DNA of 64,000 nucleotides from Dyadobacter sp. CY326 (GCF_021390515.1 NZ_JAJUXI010000005.1:310001-374000), one strand, 5' to 3'; positions 27,010 through 36,561 are shown, numbered from the stretch's first letter. The notes: generated by a model not told the origin, from the sequence alone. Translations and numbers: made by a program.

Positions 27010-27637
27010 ATTTTGCCCATTTCAGACTGAATGCCTCCGGTTTGTTTTTTGAGATCTTCAAAAGCACCTGTTTTTCTGCTAAGTCGTGCAGCATGCGCTC
27101 GGCTCGCTTTTCCGAAATGTTGATCATTCTTGAAAAAGATTTTGCCGTCACCGCATCCTGCTCCCGTAGAAACGTGATCAATGTTTTTACGTGCCGCGAC
27201 GCAAGCAATTTGTCCAGATCTGCATCCATTTCGCCTTGCATAAGCAGCCGGGGAATTGGAATGCTCTTGTCCTTCGTACGGACGTAAATGATCCGTAAAT
27301 CTTTCTCATTAACCGCATAATGCGGCTTGTCATGGCTCTCATCCACACGGACCTGCAATACTTTCAAGCCATCCAGCAACATTGATTTGATTTGGATCAA
27401 AACCTTTGGCTCAATTAATTTGCCCGTTGCTAATTCCAGCTTTTTCAGCTCTTGCAACTCCGACTGAACGCCCACAATGGCACCTGTGTCAGCAATGCCA
27501 ATCAGCAAGTTCCCGCCTGATGTGTTGGCAAACGAGACGATTGTCTTCGCAATTTTGAATGCGCTGTCAATGGTCCTCTTGAATTCGGTTGTCAGCCCCT
27601 CCCCTTCTTTTATTATTTGAATAAGACTTTTGGTCAT
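27008..27637 (-). CDS. AlbA_2-type DNA-binding domain protein
   Basis: 209 residues. The N-terminal ~120 residues fit the AlbA_2/Schlafen-like domain: EFKRTIDSAFKIAKTIVSFANTSGG (about 19-43), GNLLIGIADTGAIVGV, then a VRVDESHDKPHY segment. A C-terminal winged-helix-like part (about 150-205) with VTAKSFSRMINISEKRAERMLHDL resembles an HTH. It is commonly annotated as an ATP-binding or transcriptional regulator, but the AlbA_2 fold has no proven catalytic function here. It starts 4 nt downstream of the dprA stop on the same strand, so it is probably an operon partner. Confidence 0.82.
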   Translation of the reverse strand: MTKSLIQIIKEGEGLTTEFKRTIDSAFKIAKTIVSFANTSGGNLLIGIADTGAIVGVQSELQELKKLELATGKLIEPKVLIQIKSMLLDGLKVLQVRVDESHDKPHYAVNEKDLRIIYVRTKDKSIPIPRLLMQGEMDADLDKLLASRHVKTLITFLREQDAVTAKSFSRMINISEKRAERMLHDLAEKQVLLKISKNKPEAFSLKWAK

Positions 27638-27641
27638 GCAT

Positions 27642-28766
27642 TTAAATTAGTCCATATTTTTTCCCCGGCATCGACCGGACCATTCCCTGAAATTCAAGAT
27701 TCAGCAACAACGCCGCCAGCTTGTTCAAATGCAAGCCCGATTGCCAGGCAAGCTCATCGATCTGCATGGTTCCCTTTTGCCTGAGCAATGATAGAACCTG
27801 TCCTTCGTCTTGAGTAAACCCTTCAAAGCTCGTTTGCATTTGAACCGGAGCCAACGACTTTGTTTCCTCCGCATGCAGTTGCCAGCTCATCGCTGTTGCC
27901 ATATCCTCAACGGAAGTAAAAATCGAAGCTTTGTTGTCCCTGATCAGAAAATTGCATCCTTCGGAATGCACGCTTCCCAGCATTCCGGGAACTGCATACA
28001 CATCGCGGTGGTAATTTTGTGCAAATTCCACCGTAATGAGGCTGCCGCCTTTTCTCGCCGATTCCACTACAACAGTAACATCACTCAGGCCAGCAATGAT
28101 TCGGTTGCGCGCAGGAAATCTCATAAAATCCGGTTTTGTTGCCAATGCATTTTCCGTAACCAGCCCGCCGTTTTCCATCATTTCAGTGGCCGTGCGCATG
28201 TGTGACGATGGATAAATAACGTCCAGACCACTCGCCATCACGCCGATTGTGGGCAAATTGTATTTCAAACAAGCCCGATGCGCAGTAATGTCAACACCAA
28301 ATGCCAAACCACTCACGACCAATGTGTTATAAGGCTCCAATTCTTTGATAATCGTCTCAGTCACCGACTTTCCATAATCGCTGACCCGCCGCGTCCCGAC
28401 AATGCCAACCGTTCTGCCGGCATTGAAATCAAAGCTCCCGCGCGAATAAAGGACGATTGGAGAGTCGTATAATGGTTTGAGTCGGGTGGGATAAGTGCTG
28501 TCTGTAAAAAAGTGTAGGTTTGTTCCAGTGCTGGTGCAACTATTGTATTCTGTCTGCGCTAAATCGAGCGCTTCCTTCTTCAAAATCGCTCGAACGACTT
28601 TCTCTCCTACTCCTGGAATGTGAATGAGCTTTCTGTAATCGGCTTGAAAAACCTTCTCAGCACCGCCGCAATGGCTGATTAGTTGTCTTACTGTGACGGC
28701 GCCAACGCCGGGTGTGTGGATCAACGCAAGTGTGCAGATCTTTTCCTGCTCTGTTAATTCTGACAT
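27642..28766 (-). CDS. dprA: DNA-processing protein DprA
   Basis: 374 residues from ATG 28766 (MSELTEQEKICTLALIHTPGVG). A longer open frame has no family support. The N-terminal HhH/SAM-like part (PGVGAVTVRQLI, IPGVGEKVVRAI) is followed by the Rossmann-like DprA/Smf core with VGIVGTRRVSDYG, VVSGLAFGVDITAHRA, ARNRIIAGLSD and VYAVPGMLGSVHSEGCNFLI. The C-terminal winged-helix part is at about 310-374. DprA loads RecA on incoming single-stranded DNA in transformation. It is divergent from the GH13 gene. Confidence 0.94.
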   Translation of the reverse strand: MSELTEQEKICTLALIHTPGVGAVTVRQLISHCGGAEKVFQADYRKLIHIPGVGEKVVRAILKKEALDLAQTEYNSCTSTGTNLHFFTDSTYPTRLKPLYDSPIVLYSRGSFDFNAGRTVGIVGTRRVSDYGKSVTETIIKELEPYNTLVVSGLAFGVDITAHRACLKYNLPTIGVMASGLDVIYPSSHMRTATEMMENGGLVTENALATKPDFMRFPARNRIIAGLSDVTVVVESARKGGSLITVEFAQNYHRDVYAVPGMLGSVHSEGCNFLIRDNKASIFTSVEDMATAMSWQLHAEETKSLAPVQMQTSFEGFTQDEGQVLSLLRQKGTMQIDELAWQSGLHLNKLAALLLNLEFQGMVRSMPGKKYGLI

Positions 28767-28849
28767 GATAGTGTGTTTTAAGTGGCATGCGATTTGCCTA
28801 TATACGTAATGAAGGTATATCAAAAAAAATAAAAATCCTCTAAGGGAAT

Positions 28850-30673
28850 ATGGATAATTTACAGACCGCTGAAACAGAACCTGTTCAGAGTTTTGAGGGA
28901 ATGGGTGCCACCTGTTACCCGGAAGGCGTTTATTACAGAGTGTGGGCGCCGCACGCAGAGAGTGTTTCTGTTGTAGGGACATTCAATGATTGGAAAGATG
29001 ATGCAAGTCCGCTTCAACCAGAAGAAAATGGCCATTGGGGTGCTTTGATAAGCAATTCGAAAGAAGGCGATGAATACAAATTTATGCTGAACACACCAGC
29101 TGGAACATTGCATAGGAATGATCCTTATGCGCTTAAAATGACAAATTCATCAGGAAACAGCATTGTTTACAATCATCAAAGTTTTGATTGGCAGGATGTT
29201 GGATATCAAATCCCGGGATGGCACGAACTGGTAATTTACGAGCTTCATGTAGGGACGTTTAATGCGAAGGAAAAAGACCAAATCGGCACATTATACACGG
29301 CCATTGAGAAAATCCCTTACTTAAAAGACATGGGATTCAATGCTGTTGAATTAATGCCCTGTTCTGAGTTTCCAGGATCGCGCTCGTGGGGATATAACCC
29401 CGCAAATCCTTTTGCAATAGAATCTGATTACGGTGGTCCTGATGGGTTGAAAGCATTCGTCAAAGCCGCACACGAGGCTGGATTGGCAGTTATCCTTGAC
29501 GTGGTTTACAATCACTTTGGCCCGTCTGACCTGGATATATGGCAATTTGACGGATGGCAGGAAAACGATGGCGGCGGCATTTACTTCTATAACGACTGGC
29601 GCTCAGAAACGCCATGGGGAAACACCAGGCCAGACTTTGGCCGCAACGAAGTGCGACAGTACATTCATGACAACGCCATGATGTGGCTTCGCGAATTCCG
29701 TGTTGACGGGCTGCGCATGGACATGGTGCCTTACATCAGAAACGTAAAAGCAGATGGAAATCCAGGCAACGACATTCCCGAAGGAATTTCATTGATGCAG
29801 TGGATCAACAAAGATGTTCGTGACAACTGTCCAAATTGCCTCACAATCGCTGAGGATATGCATTCACTGGATTTTATCACCAATGCAGTTGAAGACGGAG
29901 GACTAGGATATGGCTCACAATGGGATGCCAAATTTGTTCACACCGTTCGCGACGCGATCATTACACAACATGACGAAGATCGCGATATGAATGCAGTCGT
30001 TGAAGCGATCAATAAGCGCTATAATAATGATGCATTCCAACGGATCATTTACACAGAATCACATGACGAGGTTTCCAATGGGCAGGCTCGCGTTGCTGAG
30101 GAAATTGCAAATGGTGATGTAAACAACTGGTATTCCAAAAAACGCGCAGCATTAGGCGTTGCGCTCGTGCTAACCTCGCCTGGAATTCCAATGATATTCC
30201 AGGGGCAGCCTCTGCTGGAAGACAAATGGTTTTCAGACAGCGATCCGATCGATTGGACAAGACTTGAAAAATTCAGTGGCTTTGCAACCTTGCACCGCGA
30301 CATGATTCACTTGCGTCGCAACTGGTTTGGCGTTACGCGTGGTTTGCAGGGACAAAATGTGCAGATCATTCGCGCTGACAATGATAAGAAGGTGATCATC
30401 ATGCACCGCTGGGTCGACGGCGGTCCGAAAGACAGCGTTATAGTTGTTTTGAATTTCTCAATTGAGACTTTCCACGATTACAAAGTTGGATTTCCGCGCG
30501 CTGGAAAATGGCATTTACGCCTGAGCACTGACAATGAGCAATATGATCCGGAATTTTCGCATCTAGGCGTTTTCGATGTGGAAACGATGGATGGCGAGTT
30601 TGATGAGCTGCCTTTCCATGCGGCGTTGCAAATTCCACCTTATTCAGCATTGATCTTTTCGCAGGAGGGTTAA
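28850..30673 (+). CDS. GH13 alpha-glucan enzyme (branching-type) with CBM48
   Basis: 607 residues. An N-terminal CBM48-like domain (about 15-110; GVYYRVWAPHAESVSVVGTFNDW) precedes a GH13 barrel. The catalytic residues are visible: nucleophile Asp291 in FRVDGLRMDMV, acid Glu335 in TIAEDM and Asp406 in ESHDEV. The conserved DVVYNHFGPSD is at about 217-227. It resembles branching-type enzymes (1,4-alpha-glucan branching protein) and is cytoplasmic, with no signal peptide. Branching versus another alpha-glucan activity cannot be decided from sequence. It is monocistronic, with a terminator at 30692. Confidence 0.88.
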   Translation: MDNLQTAETEPVQSFEGMGATCYPEGVYYRVWAPHAESVSVVGTFNDWKDDASPLQPEENGHWGALISNSKEGDEYKFMLNTPAGTLHRNDPYALKMTNSSGNSIVYNHQSFDWQDVGYQIPGWHELVIYELHVGTFNAKEKDQIGTLYTAIEKIPYLKDMGFNAVELMPCSEFPGSRSWGYNPANPFAIESDYGGPDGLKAFVKAAHEAGLAVILDVVYNHFGPSDLDIWQFDGWQENDGGGIYFYNDWRSETPWGNTRPDFGRNEVRQYIHDNAMMWLREFRVDGLRMDMVPYIRNVKADGNPGNDIPEGISLMQWINKDVRDNCPNCLTIAEDMHSLDFITNAVEDGGLGYGSQWDAKFVHTVRDAIITQHDEDRDMNAVVEAINKRYNNDAFQRIIYTESHDEVSNGQARVAEEIANGDVNNWYSKKRAALGVALVLTSPGIPMIFQGQPLLEDKWFSDSDPIDWTRLEKFSGFATLHRDMIHLRRNWFGVTRGLQGQNVQIIRADNDKKVIIMHRWVDGGPKDSVIVVLNFSIETFHDYKVGFPRAGKWHLRLSTDNEQYDPEFSHLGVFDVETMDGEFDELPFHAALQIPPYSALIFSQEG

Positions 30674-30691
30674 TCTAACATTTGGCAATGC

Positions 30692-30723
30692 AAAAACCGA
30701 CCGGGACATCCCGGTCGGTTTTT
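30692..30723. terminator. Terminator between GH13 gene and signal peptidase gene
   Basis: A perfect 14-bp stem, AAAAACCGACCGGG/CCCGGTCGGTTTTT (30692-30705, 30710-30723), with a 4-nt loop lies between convergent genes. Confidence 0.9.
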
Positions 30724-30725
30724 GA

Positions 30726-31904
30726 TTATTGGATAACCCTGAAAATCCGGTCCCAACGAATTTTATTAAAGAAGCTTACGGGATTAGGATCAAGCGACAT
30801 CCACACAAAAACCGCTTTTCCGACAATGTGATCTTTCGGCACAAAGCCCCAATAACGCGAATCCGCTGAATTGTGGCGGTTATCACCCATCATAAAATAA
30901 TAATCCTGCTTGAATGTGTAAGAAGTCAGCGCTTTGCCATTCTGGGTGATTTTCCCGTTAGCGAACAAAATGCCCTCATTATGCTCGTAATTCTGAATCA
31001 CTTCTCCGTAAAGCGCAATGTTGTTTGCATTCAATGGAACGGTTTGCCCTTTCTTTGGAACAACGATAGGACCGTAATTGTCTTTATTCCAGTACAATAA
31101 GTCTGACGCAGGAAAAAGATAAGGTTCCTTCAAACCTTTGCTCGAAAGCACGGGCTGCACCCTTTTTACAAAATCCAAAGTTTTAAGTTTTTCAACAAGC
31201 GTCGCAGTGGTTTTTACAATGTAGCCAAACTCGTCATTGGAACCGATGCTGTCATTATAGGTTTCCGTAAACTGTGAAAAATCCGTAATGCCGTTTTTGC
31301 GAAAAACATTTTGCTCATTCACTGGCGTTGTAGTCGACACAAAATATTCCTGTTGCATGCGCGGAGCATTAACCTGTGCGCTGCCATTCACAAAAACTTG
31401 TCCCGCCCGCACTTCAAGCCGGTCACCGGCAATGGCGACACACCTTTTGATATAATTCGAGCGCAGATCAAGCGGATGCGGATGCAAATCTGGCAAAACC
31501 GTGCTGTATTTGTTATATGCTTGGGGATGCTCGACAGGAAGGTTGAAAACGACAACGTCGCCTCGCTTTACGTCCGTGAACCCCGGAAGTCTGTATTGTG
31601 GCAGCTGAATCCAATCCAGATAAGAAGGAATGCTCGTGCCCCAGATGGTCTGGTGCGTAAGCGGCACCTGCAGTGGTGTAACTGGCGTGGTTGTTCCGTA
31701 ATGCAGCCTGCTCACAAATAAATAATCGCCGACCAAAAGTGAATTTTCCATCGAAGGCGTGGGAATGACAAATGCACTGAAAACCAGCCAGCGGATGAGC
31801 AAAGCCGCCACCACCGCAAAGAGCACGGAATCGAACCATTCGCGAATGGGGGATTTTTTTTGTTTCAGATGAGATGGCTTTTTAGGGGATAATGTCACCA
31901 GCAT
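30726..31904 (-). CDS. lepB: Signal peptidase I (second, downstream copy)
   Basis: 392 residues. An N-terminal membrane helix (about 25-47) is followed by catalytic Ser51 in IPTPSMENSLLVGD and catalytic Lys153 in YIKRCVAIAGDRLEV. Box D/E is MMGDNRHNSADSRYWGFVP. The insertion between these (about 165-310) gives the long form typical of this group. It cleaves Sec signal peptides at the outer face of the inner membrane. It closely resembles the next gene (32047-33183); a terminator between them suggests separate transcription. Confidence 0.93.
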   Translation of the reverse strand: MLVTLSPKKPSHLKQKKSPIREWFDSVLFAVVAALLIRWLVFSAFVIPTPSMENSLLVGDYLFVSRLHYGTTTPVTPLQVPLTHQTIWGTSIPSYLDWIQLPQYRLPGFTDVKRGDVVVFNLPVEHPQAYNKYSTVLPDLHPHPLDLRSNYIKRCVAIAGDRLEVRAGQVFVNGSAQVNAPRMQQEYFVSTTTPVNEQNVFRKNGITDFSQFTETYNDSIGSNDEFGYIVKTTATLVEKLKTLDFVKRVQPVLSSKGLKEPYLFPASDLLYWNKDNYGPIVVPKKGQTVPLNANNIALYGEVIQNYEHNEGILFANGKITQNGKALTSYTFKQDYYFMMGDNRHNSADSRYWGFVPKDHIVGKAVFVWMSLDPNPVSFFNKIRWDRIFRVIQ

Positions 31905-31989
31905 GGTTCAAAAAGGATAAATTCACCAGCAATATAGCATTTATCAAAATAACATATCAACAGTTATATAATGTTTATTTATATATAAA

Positions 31990-32027
31990 ATACAAAAAGA
32001 GAGGAGACGCGATTTGCATCTCCTCTC
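31990..32027 (-). terminator. Terminator between tandem signal peptidase genes
   Basis: A 9-bp stem GAGAGGAGA/TCTCCTCTC (31999-32007, 32019-32027). On the minus strand it is followed by TTTTTGTATT, 20 nt past the stop of the upstream lepB. Confidence 0.75.
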
Positions 32028-32046
32028 CTGCTTTGATTTTCTTCGC

Positions 32047-33183
32047 TTAGTTAATTACCCGGAACAGTCGGTTCCATCTGATTTTGTTCAGGAAGCCGCT
32101 TGGATTTGGATCAATTGACATCCAGACAAAAACTGCTTTTCCTACAATATGGTCCATTGGAACGAAGCCCCAATAACGCGAATCAGCTGAATTGTGGCGG
32201 TTATCGCCCATCATGAAATAATAATCCTGCTTGAAAGTGTAGCTCGTAATGGCCTTCCCAGCAACTTTAATTCCTTTTTCCTCCAATACAACATCTTCCA
32301 GACCTTCATAATTTTTAATGACTGGTCCGTAAGTGGCGATGTTTTCAGGCGTCAGCTGAACTGTTGCTCCTTCTTTTGGAACGAGAATAGGGCCGTAATT
32401 ATCGCGATTCCACTTGAAGAGGGGCGAATTCGGGTAAAGCATTGGCTCGCTAATGTCTTTCGGTGATTTCACCAATGTAATGTTTTTGACAAAATCATAA
32501 CCCTTCAACTTTGCGGCAATTTCCACAGTTGTGAAAACCAGATAACCCATTTGATCATTCGCGGGAATGGTGTCGTTAAAGCTTTCTGTGTAAGCATTGT
32601 ATTCAGAAATGCCATTTTCTTTGAACACTTTCTCTTCATTCACAGCAGTCGTGGTGGCCACAAAATATTCGTTTTCCATCCGGATCGGATTTTCAACGGC
32701 AACGCCATTGGCATAAACCTGCAAGTCCCTCACTTCAAGCTTATCACCTGGGAGACCCATGCAACGTTTGATATAATTGGTTTTTAAATCAACAGGATGC
32801 TGCAACTCGGGCGGATAGTTGAAAACAACAACATCACCGCGCTTCACTTCGCTAAAACCTGGCAGGCGATATTGCGGCAACTGGATTGCGTCTGAATATG
32901 ACGGAATGCTTGTTCCCCAAATCGTTTGATGCGTTAACGGAACCTGTAATGGCGTTTTTGGAGTCCGCGTGCCATAATGCAGCTTACTTACGAAAAGGAA
33001 ATCACCCACCAAAAGGCTGTTCTCCATGGAAGGTGTCGGAATGGTAAATGCTTCAAAAAACAACCAGCGGATTAATGTGGCGGCAACAACTGCAAAAAGT
33101 ATGGAATCAAACCATTCCCTCACCGGCGACTTTTTCTTGTGCGTATGAGCGGTTCGGGAGGTCATTTCTTTATTAATAGCCAT
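32047..33183 (-). CDS. lepB: Signal peptidase I (first copy, in partition operon)
   Basis: 378 residues, closely similar to the downstream copy. It has an N-terminal membrane helix (about 24-46), catalytic Ser52 (IPTPSMENSLLVGD), catalytic Lys139 (NYIKRCMGLPGDKLEV) and MMGDNRHNSADSRYWGFVP near the end. It lies 28 nt downstream of dapB as the last gene of parA-parB-DUF5683-dapB-lepB, an order shared by many Bacteroidota. It is the probable ancestral copy of the pair. Confidence 0.93.
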   Translation of the reverse strand: MAINKEMTSRTAHTHKKKSPVREWFDSILFAVVAATLIRWLFFEAFTIPTPSMENSLLVGDFLFVSKLHYGTRTPKTPLQVPLTHQTIWGTSIPSYSDAIQLPQYRLPGFSEVKRGDVVVFNYPPELQHPVDLKTNYIKRCMGLPGDKLEVRDLQVYANGVAVENPIRMENEYFVATTTAVNEEKVFKENGISEYNAYTESFNDTIPANDQMGYLVFTTVEIAAKLKGYDFVKNITLVKSPKDISEPMLYPNSPLFKWNRDNYGPILVPKEGATVQLTPENIATYGPVIKNYEGLEDVVLEEKGIKVAGKAITSYTFKQDYYFMMGDNRHNSADSRYWGFVPMDHIVGKAVFVWMSIDPNPSGFLNKIRWNRLFRVIN

Positions 33184-33211
33184 GCTAGGTTCTAAATTGA
33201 TAGTTAAGATT

Positions 33212-33931
33212 TTAATCCAGATTTTTAAGAAGATCGTTCATTCCGAATACGCCCGTTCTGCCAGGCAACCATTCAGCGGATACGACTGCTCCAAGCGCAA
33301 ATCCCGCGCGGTTATGTGCTGTGTGTGAAATTTCAATGGTGTCCACTTCGGATTCGTAGCGCACAATGTGCGTTCCAGGCACTTCGCCTGTTCTTTCCGA
33401 AGTGATCTGAATGTAACCGTCTTCGTCGTTAGGCGCCAACTTCCATCCGTGCACATCTTCCATTTCGGCTGCAATGCCTTCCGCAAGTGTAATGGCGGTG
33501 CCGCTTGGCGCATCCAACTTGTGAATGTGGTGAATTTCAGTCATGGATTTCTGGTAACCCTGACCGTTCATGAGGCGTGCAAGCTGGCGGTTAAGACGGA
33601 AAAAGAGGTTAACGCCAATGCTGTAATTAGAAGCGTAAAAGAATGCGCCATTCTGTTCCAGGCAAAGGTTTTCGATTTCTGAACGGTGTTCGAGCCAGCC
33701 TGTGGTTCCACTGACGATGGGCCAGCCTTTTTTCAAACAATATGTGATATTGTGATATGCTGCTTCCGGTGCGCTGAATTCAATGGCGACATCCACATCT
33801 GCTGGTTTCAGCGCATCCATTTCCGAGCGGTTTTGAATGTCAATCTTCCCTACAATTGAATGTCCTCTTTCAAGCGCAATCCGTTCGATCGTCTTCCCCA
33901 TCTTGCCATATCCCAACAATAAAATCCTCAT
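33212..33931 (-). CDS. dapB: 4-hydroxy-tetrahydrodipicolinate reductase
   Basis: 239 residues. The N-terminal Rossmann motif GYGKMG is at 7-12, VAIEFSAPEA and SGTTGWLE lie in the middle, and the substrate motif EIHHIHKLDAPSGTA, with the catalytic His-His and Lys, is at about 132-146. It reduces HTPA to tetrahydrodipicolinate in lysine and diaminopimelate synthesis. It is co-transcribed with parAB and lepB. Confidence 0.95.
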   Translation of the reverse strand: MRILLLGYGKMGKTIERIALERGHSIVGKIDIQNRSEMDALKPADVDVAIEFSAPEAAYHNITYCLKKGWPIVSGTTGWLEHRSEIENLCLEQNGAFFYASNYSIGVNLFFRLNRQLARLMNGQGYQKSMTEIHHIHKLDAPSGTAITLAEGIAAEMEDVHGWKLAPNDEDGYIQITSERTGEVPGTHIVRYESEVDTIEISHTAHNRAGFALGAVVSAEWLPGRTGVFGMNDLLKNLD

Positions 33932-33962
33932 TAAACTTAAATTTGATGCTGTACTAAATTAT

Positions 33963-34658
33963 TTATTTCAGGTTAAAAACAAGCCTCACTCCCGGTGTCG
34001 GTGTCAACATGGCTGGCTGATTCAATTTTGGCTCAACCCTTAATGTAAGGTCTTCCGATAAATCGAATGTCTTTAAATGCGCCGCCACATTGGCTTCAAT
34101 GATAGAAAGCGTATAGATCAAACCCGACACGATCAGCGAAAAACCTCTGTTTCTTCTCCAGTAATTTTTTCCTCTCGCCGCCTGGTCTCTGGTCGCTTCT
34201 GTCATTTCACTATTCGTATTCAACAGATTCCTAACCCTGATCGGCTTTTCCAGGTCTGGTGTGTAGCCAGGAATCAGGTTTCCATAGTTCTTGCTACTTG
34301 GATCAAGATCATAAAATGACCTGTATGTGTCCAGGTAATCGTGATATTTCAGCGAGTTCAGATAATATGTGTATAAGCCTCCACCAAAAGCAATGTAAAC
34401 GATCGGAAGCTTCCAGTAATCTCGGTTGTAAATCTGCCCGCCTCCCGGAATTAAAGCCAATCGGGTCGCCGTCTTCGGGTTTGGCATAAACTTTTTCCTT
34501 TTCCCCGAGCGATTGACCGAATCCAATGTGGAAATGACCGCGCTATCCGCCGAAATGATTGGCACTCCTTCTTTTCCTACGCTGTCTTTCGACACCCTTT
34601 GTGCCGCTGCCTCAAACGAGCACAACGCCATTGCTACAAGCCATAACCAGTTTTTCAA
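33963..34658 (-). CDS. DUF5683 family protein
   Basis: 231 residues. A Sec signal is present (MKNWLWLVAMALCSFEAAAQ). The middle carries a family-typical segment RLALIPGGGQIYNRDYWKLPIVYIAFGGGLYTYYLNS (about 67-103) with a hydrophobic helix. A second hydrophobic stretch, GFSLIVSGLIYTLSIIEANVAAHL, is near 172-195, and the C-terminus is strand-rich. It is placed between parB (3 nt) and dapB, as in other Bacteroidota. It is membrane associated, function unknown. Confidence 0.8.
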   Translation of the reverse strand: MKNWLWLVAMALCSFEAAAQRVSKDSVGKEGVPIISADSAVISTLDSVNRSGKRKKFMPNPKTATRLALIPGGGQIYNRDYWKLPIVYIAFGGGLYTYYLNSLKYHDYLDTYRSFYDLDPSSKNYGNLIPGYTPDLEKPIRVRNLLNTNSEMTEATRDQAARGKNYWRRNRGFSLIVSGLIYTLSIIEANVAAHLKTFDLSEDLTLRVEPKLNQPAMLTPTPGVRLVFNLK

Positions 34659-34661
34659 GTG

Positions 34662-35594
34662 TTATTTAAATTTCAGTGTTTCCAGAATCTTTTTCAGCTC
34701 GTCCTGAGAAGCAAAGGGGATCTTGATTTCGCCTTTGTTATCATTGTTGCTTTTCACGGAAACTTTCGCTCCGAAAAAGGACGATAATTGAAACTGTAAC
34801 GACTTAATTTCTTGATTAATTGTTGCTTGTTTTTTGCTCGCAAACGTGATATTACTCATCATTCCTAGCTTTCTGACCTCCTCTTCCACTTTTCGCACGG
34901 ACCAACCCTCTTCAATTATTTTGTTAAAAATCTTTAATTGACTCTGATCGCTGTTAATGGTGATAATTGCCCGGGCATGGCCCATGCTGATCTGGTTGTC
35001 GCGCAATGCTGCTTGGATCACCGGCGGCAATTTGAGCAACCTGATATAGTTATTGACGGTCGTGCGGTTTTTGCCGACACGCACACCCAATTCTTCCTGT
35101 TTCAGATTACATTCCAGAATAAGCCGCTGATAACTCAGCGCAATCTCGATGGAGTTGAGGTTTTCACGCTGAATGTTCTCAATTAGCGCCATTTCCAGCA
35201 TTTGCTGGTCATTTGCAGTCCTTATATAAGCCGGAATGGCAGTCATCCCAATGGAACGGGATGCTTGCAAACGCCTTTCACCGGAAATCAGCTGATAACT
35301 GTCTTCCGAAAGCTGTCTTACTGTGATGGGCTGGATAATGCCCTGAACGCGAATGGAATCCGCAAGTTCCTGCAAAGATTCCTGATCAAACTTGGTTCGG
35401 GGCTGGTAAGGATTGGCTTCAATGAGGCTGACATCAATTTCGCTCATTGAACCCACCACGTCTGTTGAAGACGGGCGTTCTTTGGTGCGATGCGTATTTA
35501 CTTTTTCAGAATCTTGAAGAAGCGCTCCGAGGCCTCTTCCCAATCCTGTCATTTTCTTGGCTTTACTGTTCTCCATTGCTTTCTCGCTATTCAA
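34662..35594 (-). CDS. parB: Chromosome partition protein ParB
   Basis: 310 residues. ParB/Spo0J N-terminal CTPase domain with IDVSLIEANPYQPRTKFD and the ISGERR motif (LISGERRLQASRSIG), then the HTH with IALSYQRLILECNLKQEELGVRVGKNRTTVNNYIRLL and MGHARAII, and a C-terminal dimer domain. It begins with the GLGRGLGALL box that often binds ParA. It is 8 nt downstream of parA. It binds parS near the origin; no full parS was found in the window. The start (MNSEKAMENSKAK) could also be the internal Met7. Confidence 0.94.
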   Translation of the reverse strand: MNSEKAMENSKAKKMTGLGRGLGALLQDSEKVNTHRTKERPSSTDVVGSMSEIDVSLIEANPYQPRTKFDQESLQELADSIRVQGIIQPITVRQLSEDSYQLISGERRLQASRSIGMTAIPAYIRTANDQQMLEMALIENIQRENLNSIEIALSYQRLILECNLKQEELGVRVGKNRTTVNNYIRLLKLPPVIQAALRDNQISMGHARAIITINSDQSQLKIFNKIIEEGWSVRKVEEEVRKLGMMSNITFASKKQATINQEIKSLQFQLSSFFGAKVSVKSNNDNKGEIKIPFASQDELKKILETLKFK

Positions 35595-35602
35595 ATCATT
35601 TA

Positions 35603-36400
35603 TCAGTTCACTCCCAGCTGTTTATCAGAGGATAGCAGACCATTTTTACTGAGAATTTCCCGGGCAAGATTTAAATAGCTCACCGCCCCCTTGCTATCCG
35701 CATCCTGCGCCATAACAGGAATCCCATAACTGGGCGCTTCGCTGATGCGTACATTTCGGGGAATAATGGTGTTGAAAACAAGTGATTCAAAATGGCTTGT
35801 AACCTCGTTTACAACCTGGTTGGATAGTCGCAAACGCAGATCGTACATCGTCAGCAAAATGCCTTCAATAATCAGCGCAGTGTTAAGCCTGGATTGGATG
35901 ATGGTGATCGTGTTCAGCAGTTTGCCCAAACCTTCCAATGCGAAATACTCACATTGAACCGGAATAATAACCGAATCGGCTGCTGTTAAGCTGTTTATGG
36001 TAATGAGCCCAAGTGAGGGCGAACAGTCGATAATGATGAAATCGTAGTCATCACGGATCTCGGCAATGGCGTCTTTCATACGCTGCTCACGGTTTTTGAG
36101 GTTAATCATCTCAATTTCCGCTCCGACAAGATCAATATGTGATGGCAATAAATGTAAATATGGAAAATCGGTCTCTAAAATAATATCCGCTGTCTTCGCC
36201 TGCTCCACCATGCATTCGTAAATGCTGTTTTCCATTTCCTGCGGATTAAACCCAAGCCCTGAGGTTGAATTTGCTTGCGGGTCGGCATCGATGATCAGCG
36301 TGCGGAATTCCAATGCGGCCAGACTTGCCGCCAGATTAATGGCAGTTGTCGTTTTTCCTACTCCTCCCTTTTGATTTGCAATTGCAATTACTTTGCCCAT
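35603..36400 (-). CDS. parA: Chromosome partition ATPase ParA (Soj)
   Basis: 265 residues. The deviant Walker A KGGVGKTT is at 11-18, Walker A' is [14 protein letters not shown] and Walker B is [11 protein letters not shown]. It is the small Soj/ParA type that drives origin segregation together with ParB. It is the first gene of a five-gene operon with DUF5683, dapB and lepB. The upstream region 36401-36565 holds two parS-like half-sites. Confidence 0.95.
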   Translation of the reverse strand: MGKVIAIANQKGGVGKTTTAINLAASLAALEFRTLIIDADPQANSTSGLGFNPQEMENSIYECMVEQAKTADIILETDFPYLHLLPSHIDLVGAEIEMINLKNREQRMKDAIAEIRDDYDFIIIDCSPSLGLITINSLTAADSVIIPVQCEYFALEGLGKLLNTITIIQSRLNTALIIEGILLTMYDLRLRLSNQVVNEVTSHFESLVFNTIIPRNVRISEAPSYGIPVMAQDADSKGAVSYLNLAREILSKNGLLSSDKQLGVN

Positions 36401-36459
36401 GTATTCATTTTAGTTACCCAAGGTCAAATTTCTATTATTCAGGGCAATTCACCAAAAAA

Positions 36460-36468
36460 TGTTCCACG
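36460..36468. promoter_or_regulatory. parS-like half-site upstream of parA
   Basis: TGTTCCACG equals the left half of the Bacillus parS consensus TGTTNCACGTGAAACA; the right half is absent. It is 60 nt upstream of the parA ATG. A half-site of 9 bases can occur by chance. Confidence 0.2.
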
Positions 36469-36561
36469 GAGTTTTAAATAAATGAAACAAAGTTCTGTTA
36501 ATCAAGGAATTGACTAACATTATTATTTAATTAAAAATAGAAACGAGCGCATTTCGAGAAG

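Noticed and set aside
28767..28982. Longer dprA start at 28982
   Set aside because: The extension runs into the divergent GH13 gene and the family begins at 28766.
35603..36400. parA as a plasmid partition gene
   Set aside because: It is linked to dapB and lepB in a chromosomal order common in Bacteroidota, so it is the chromosomal Soj type.
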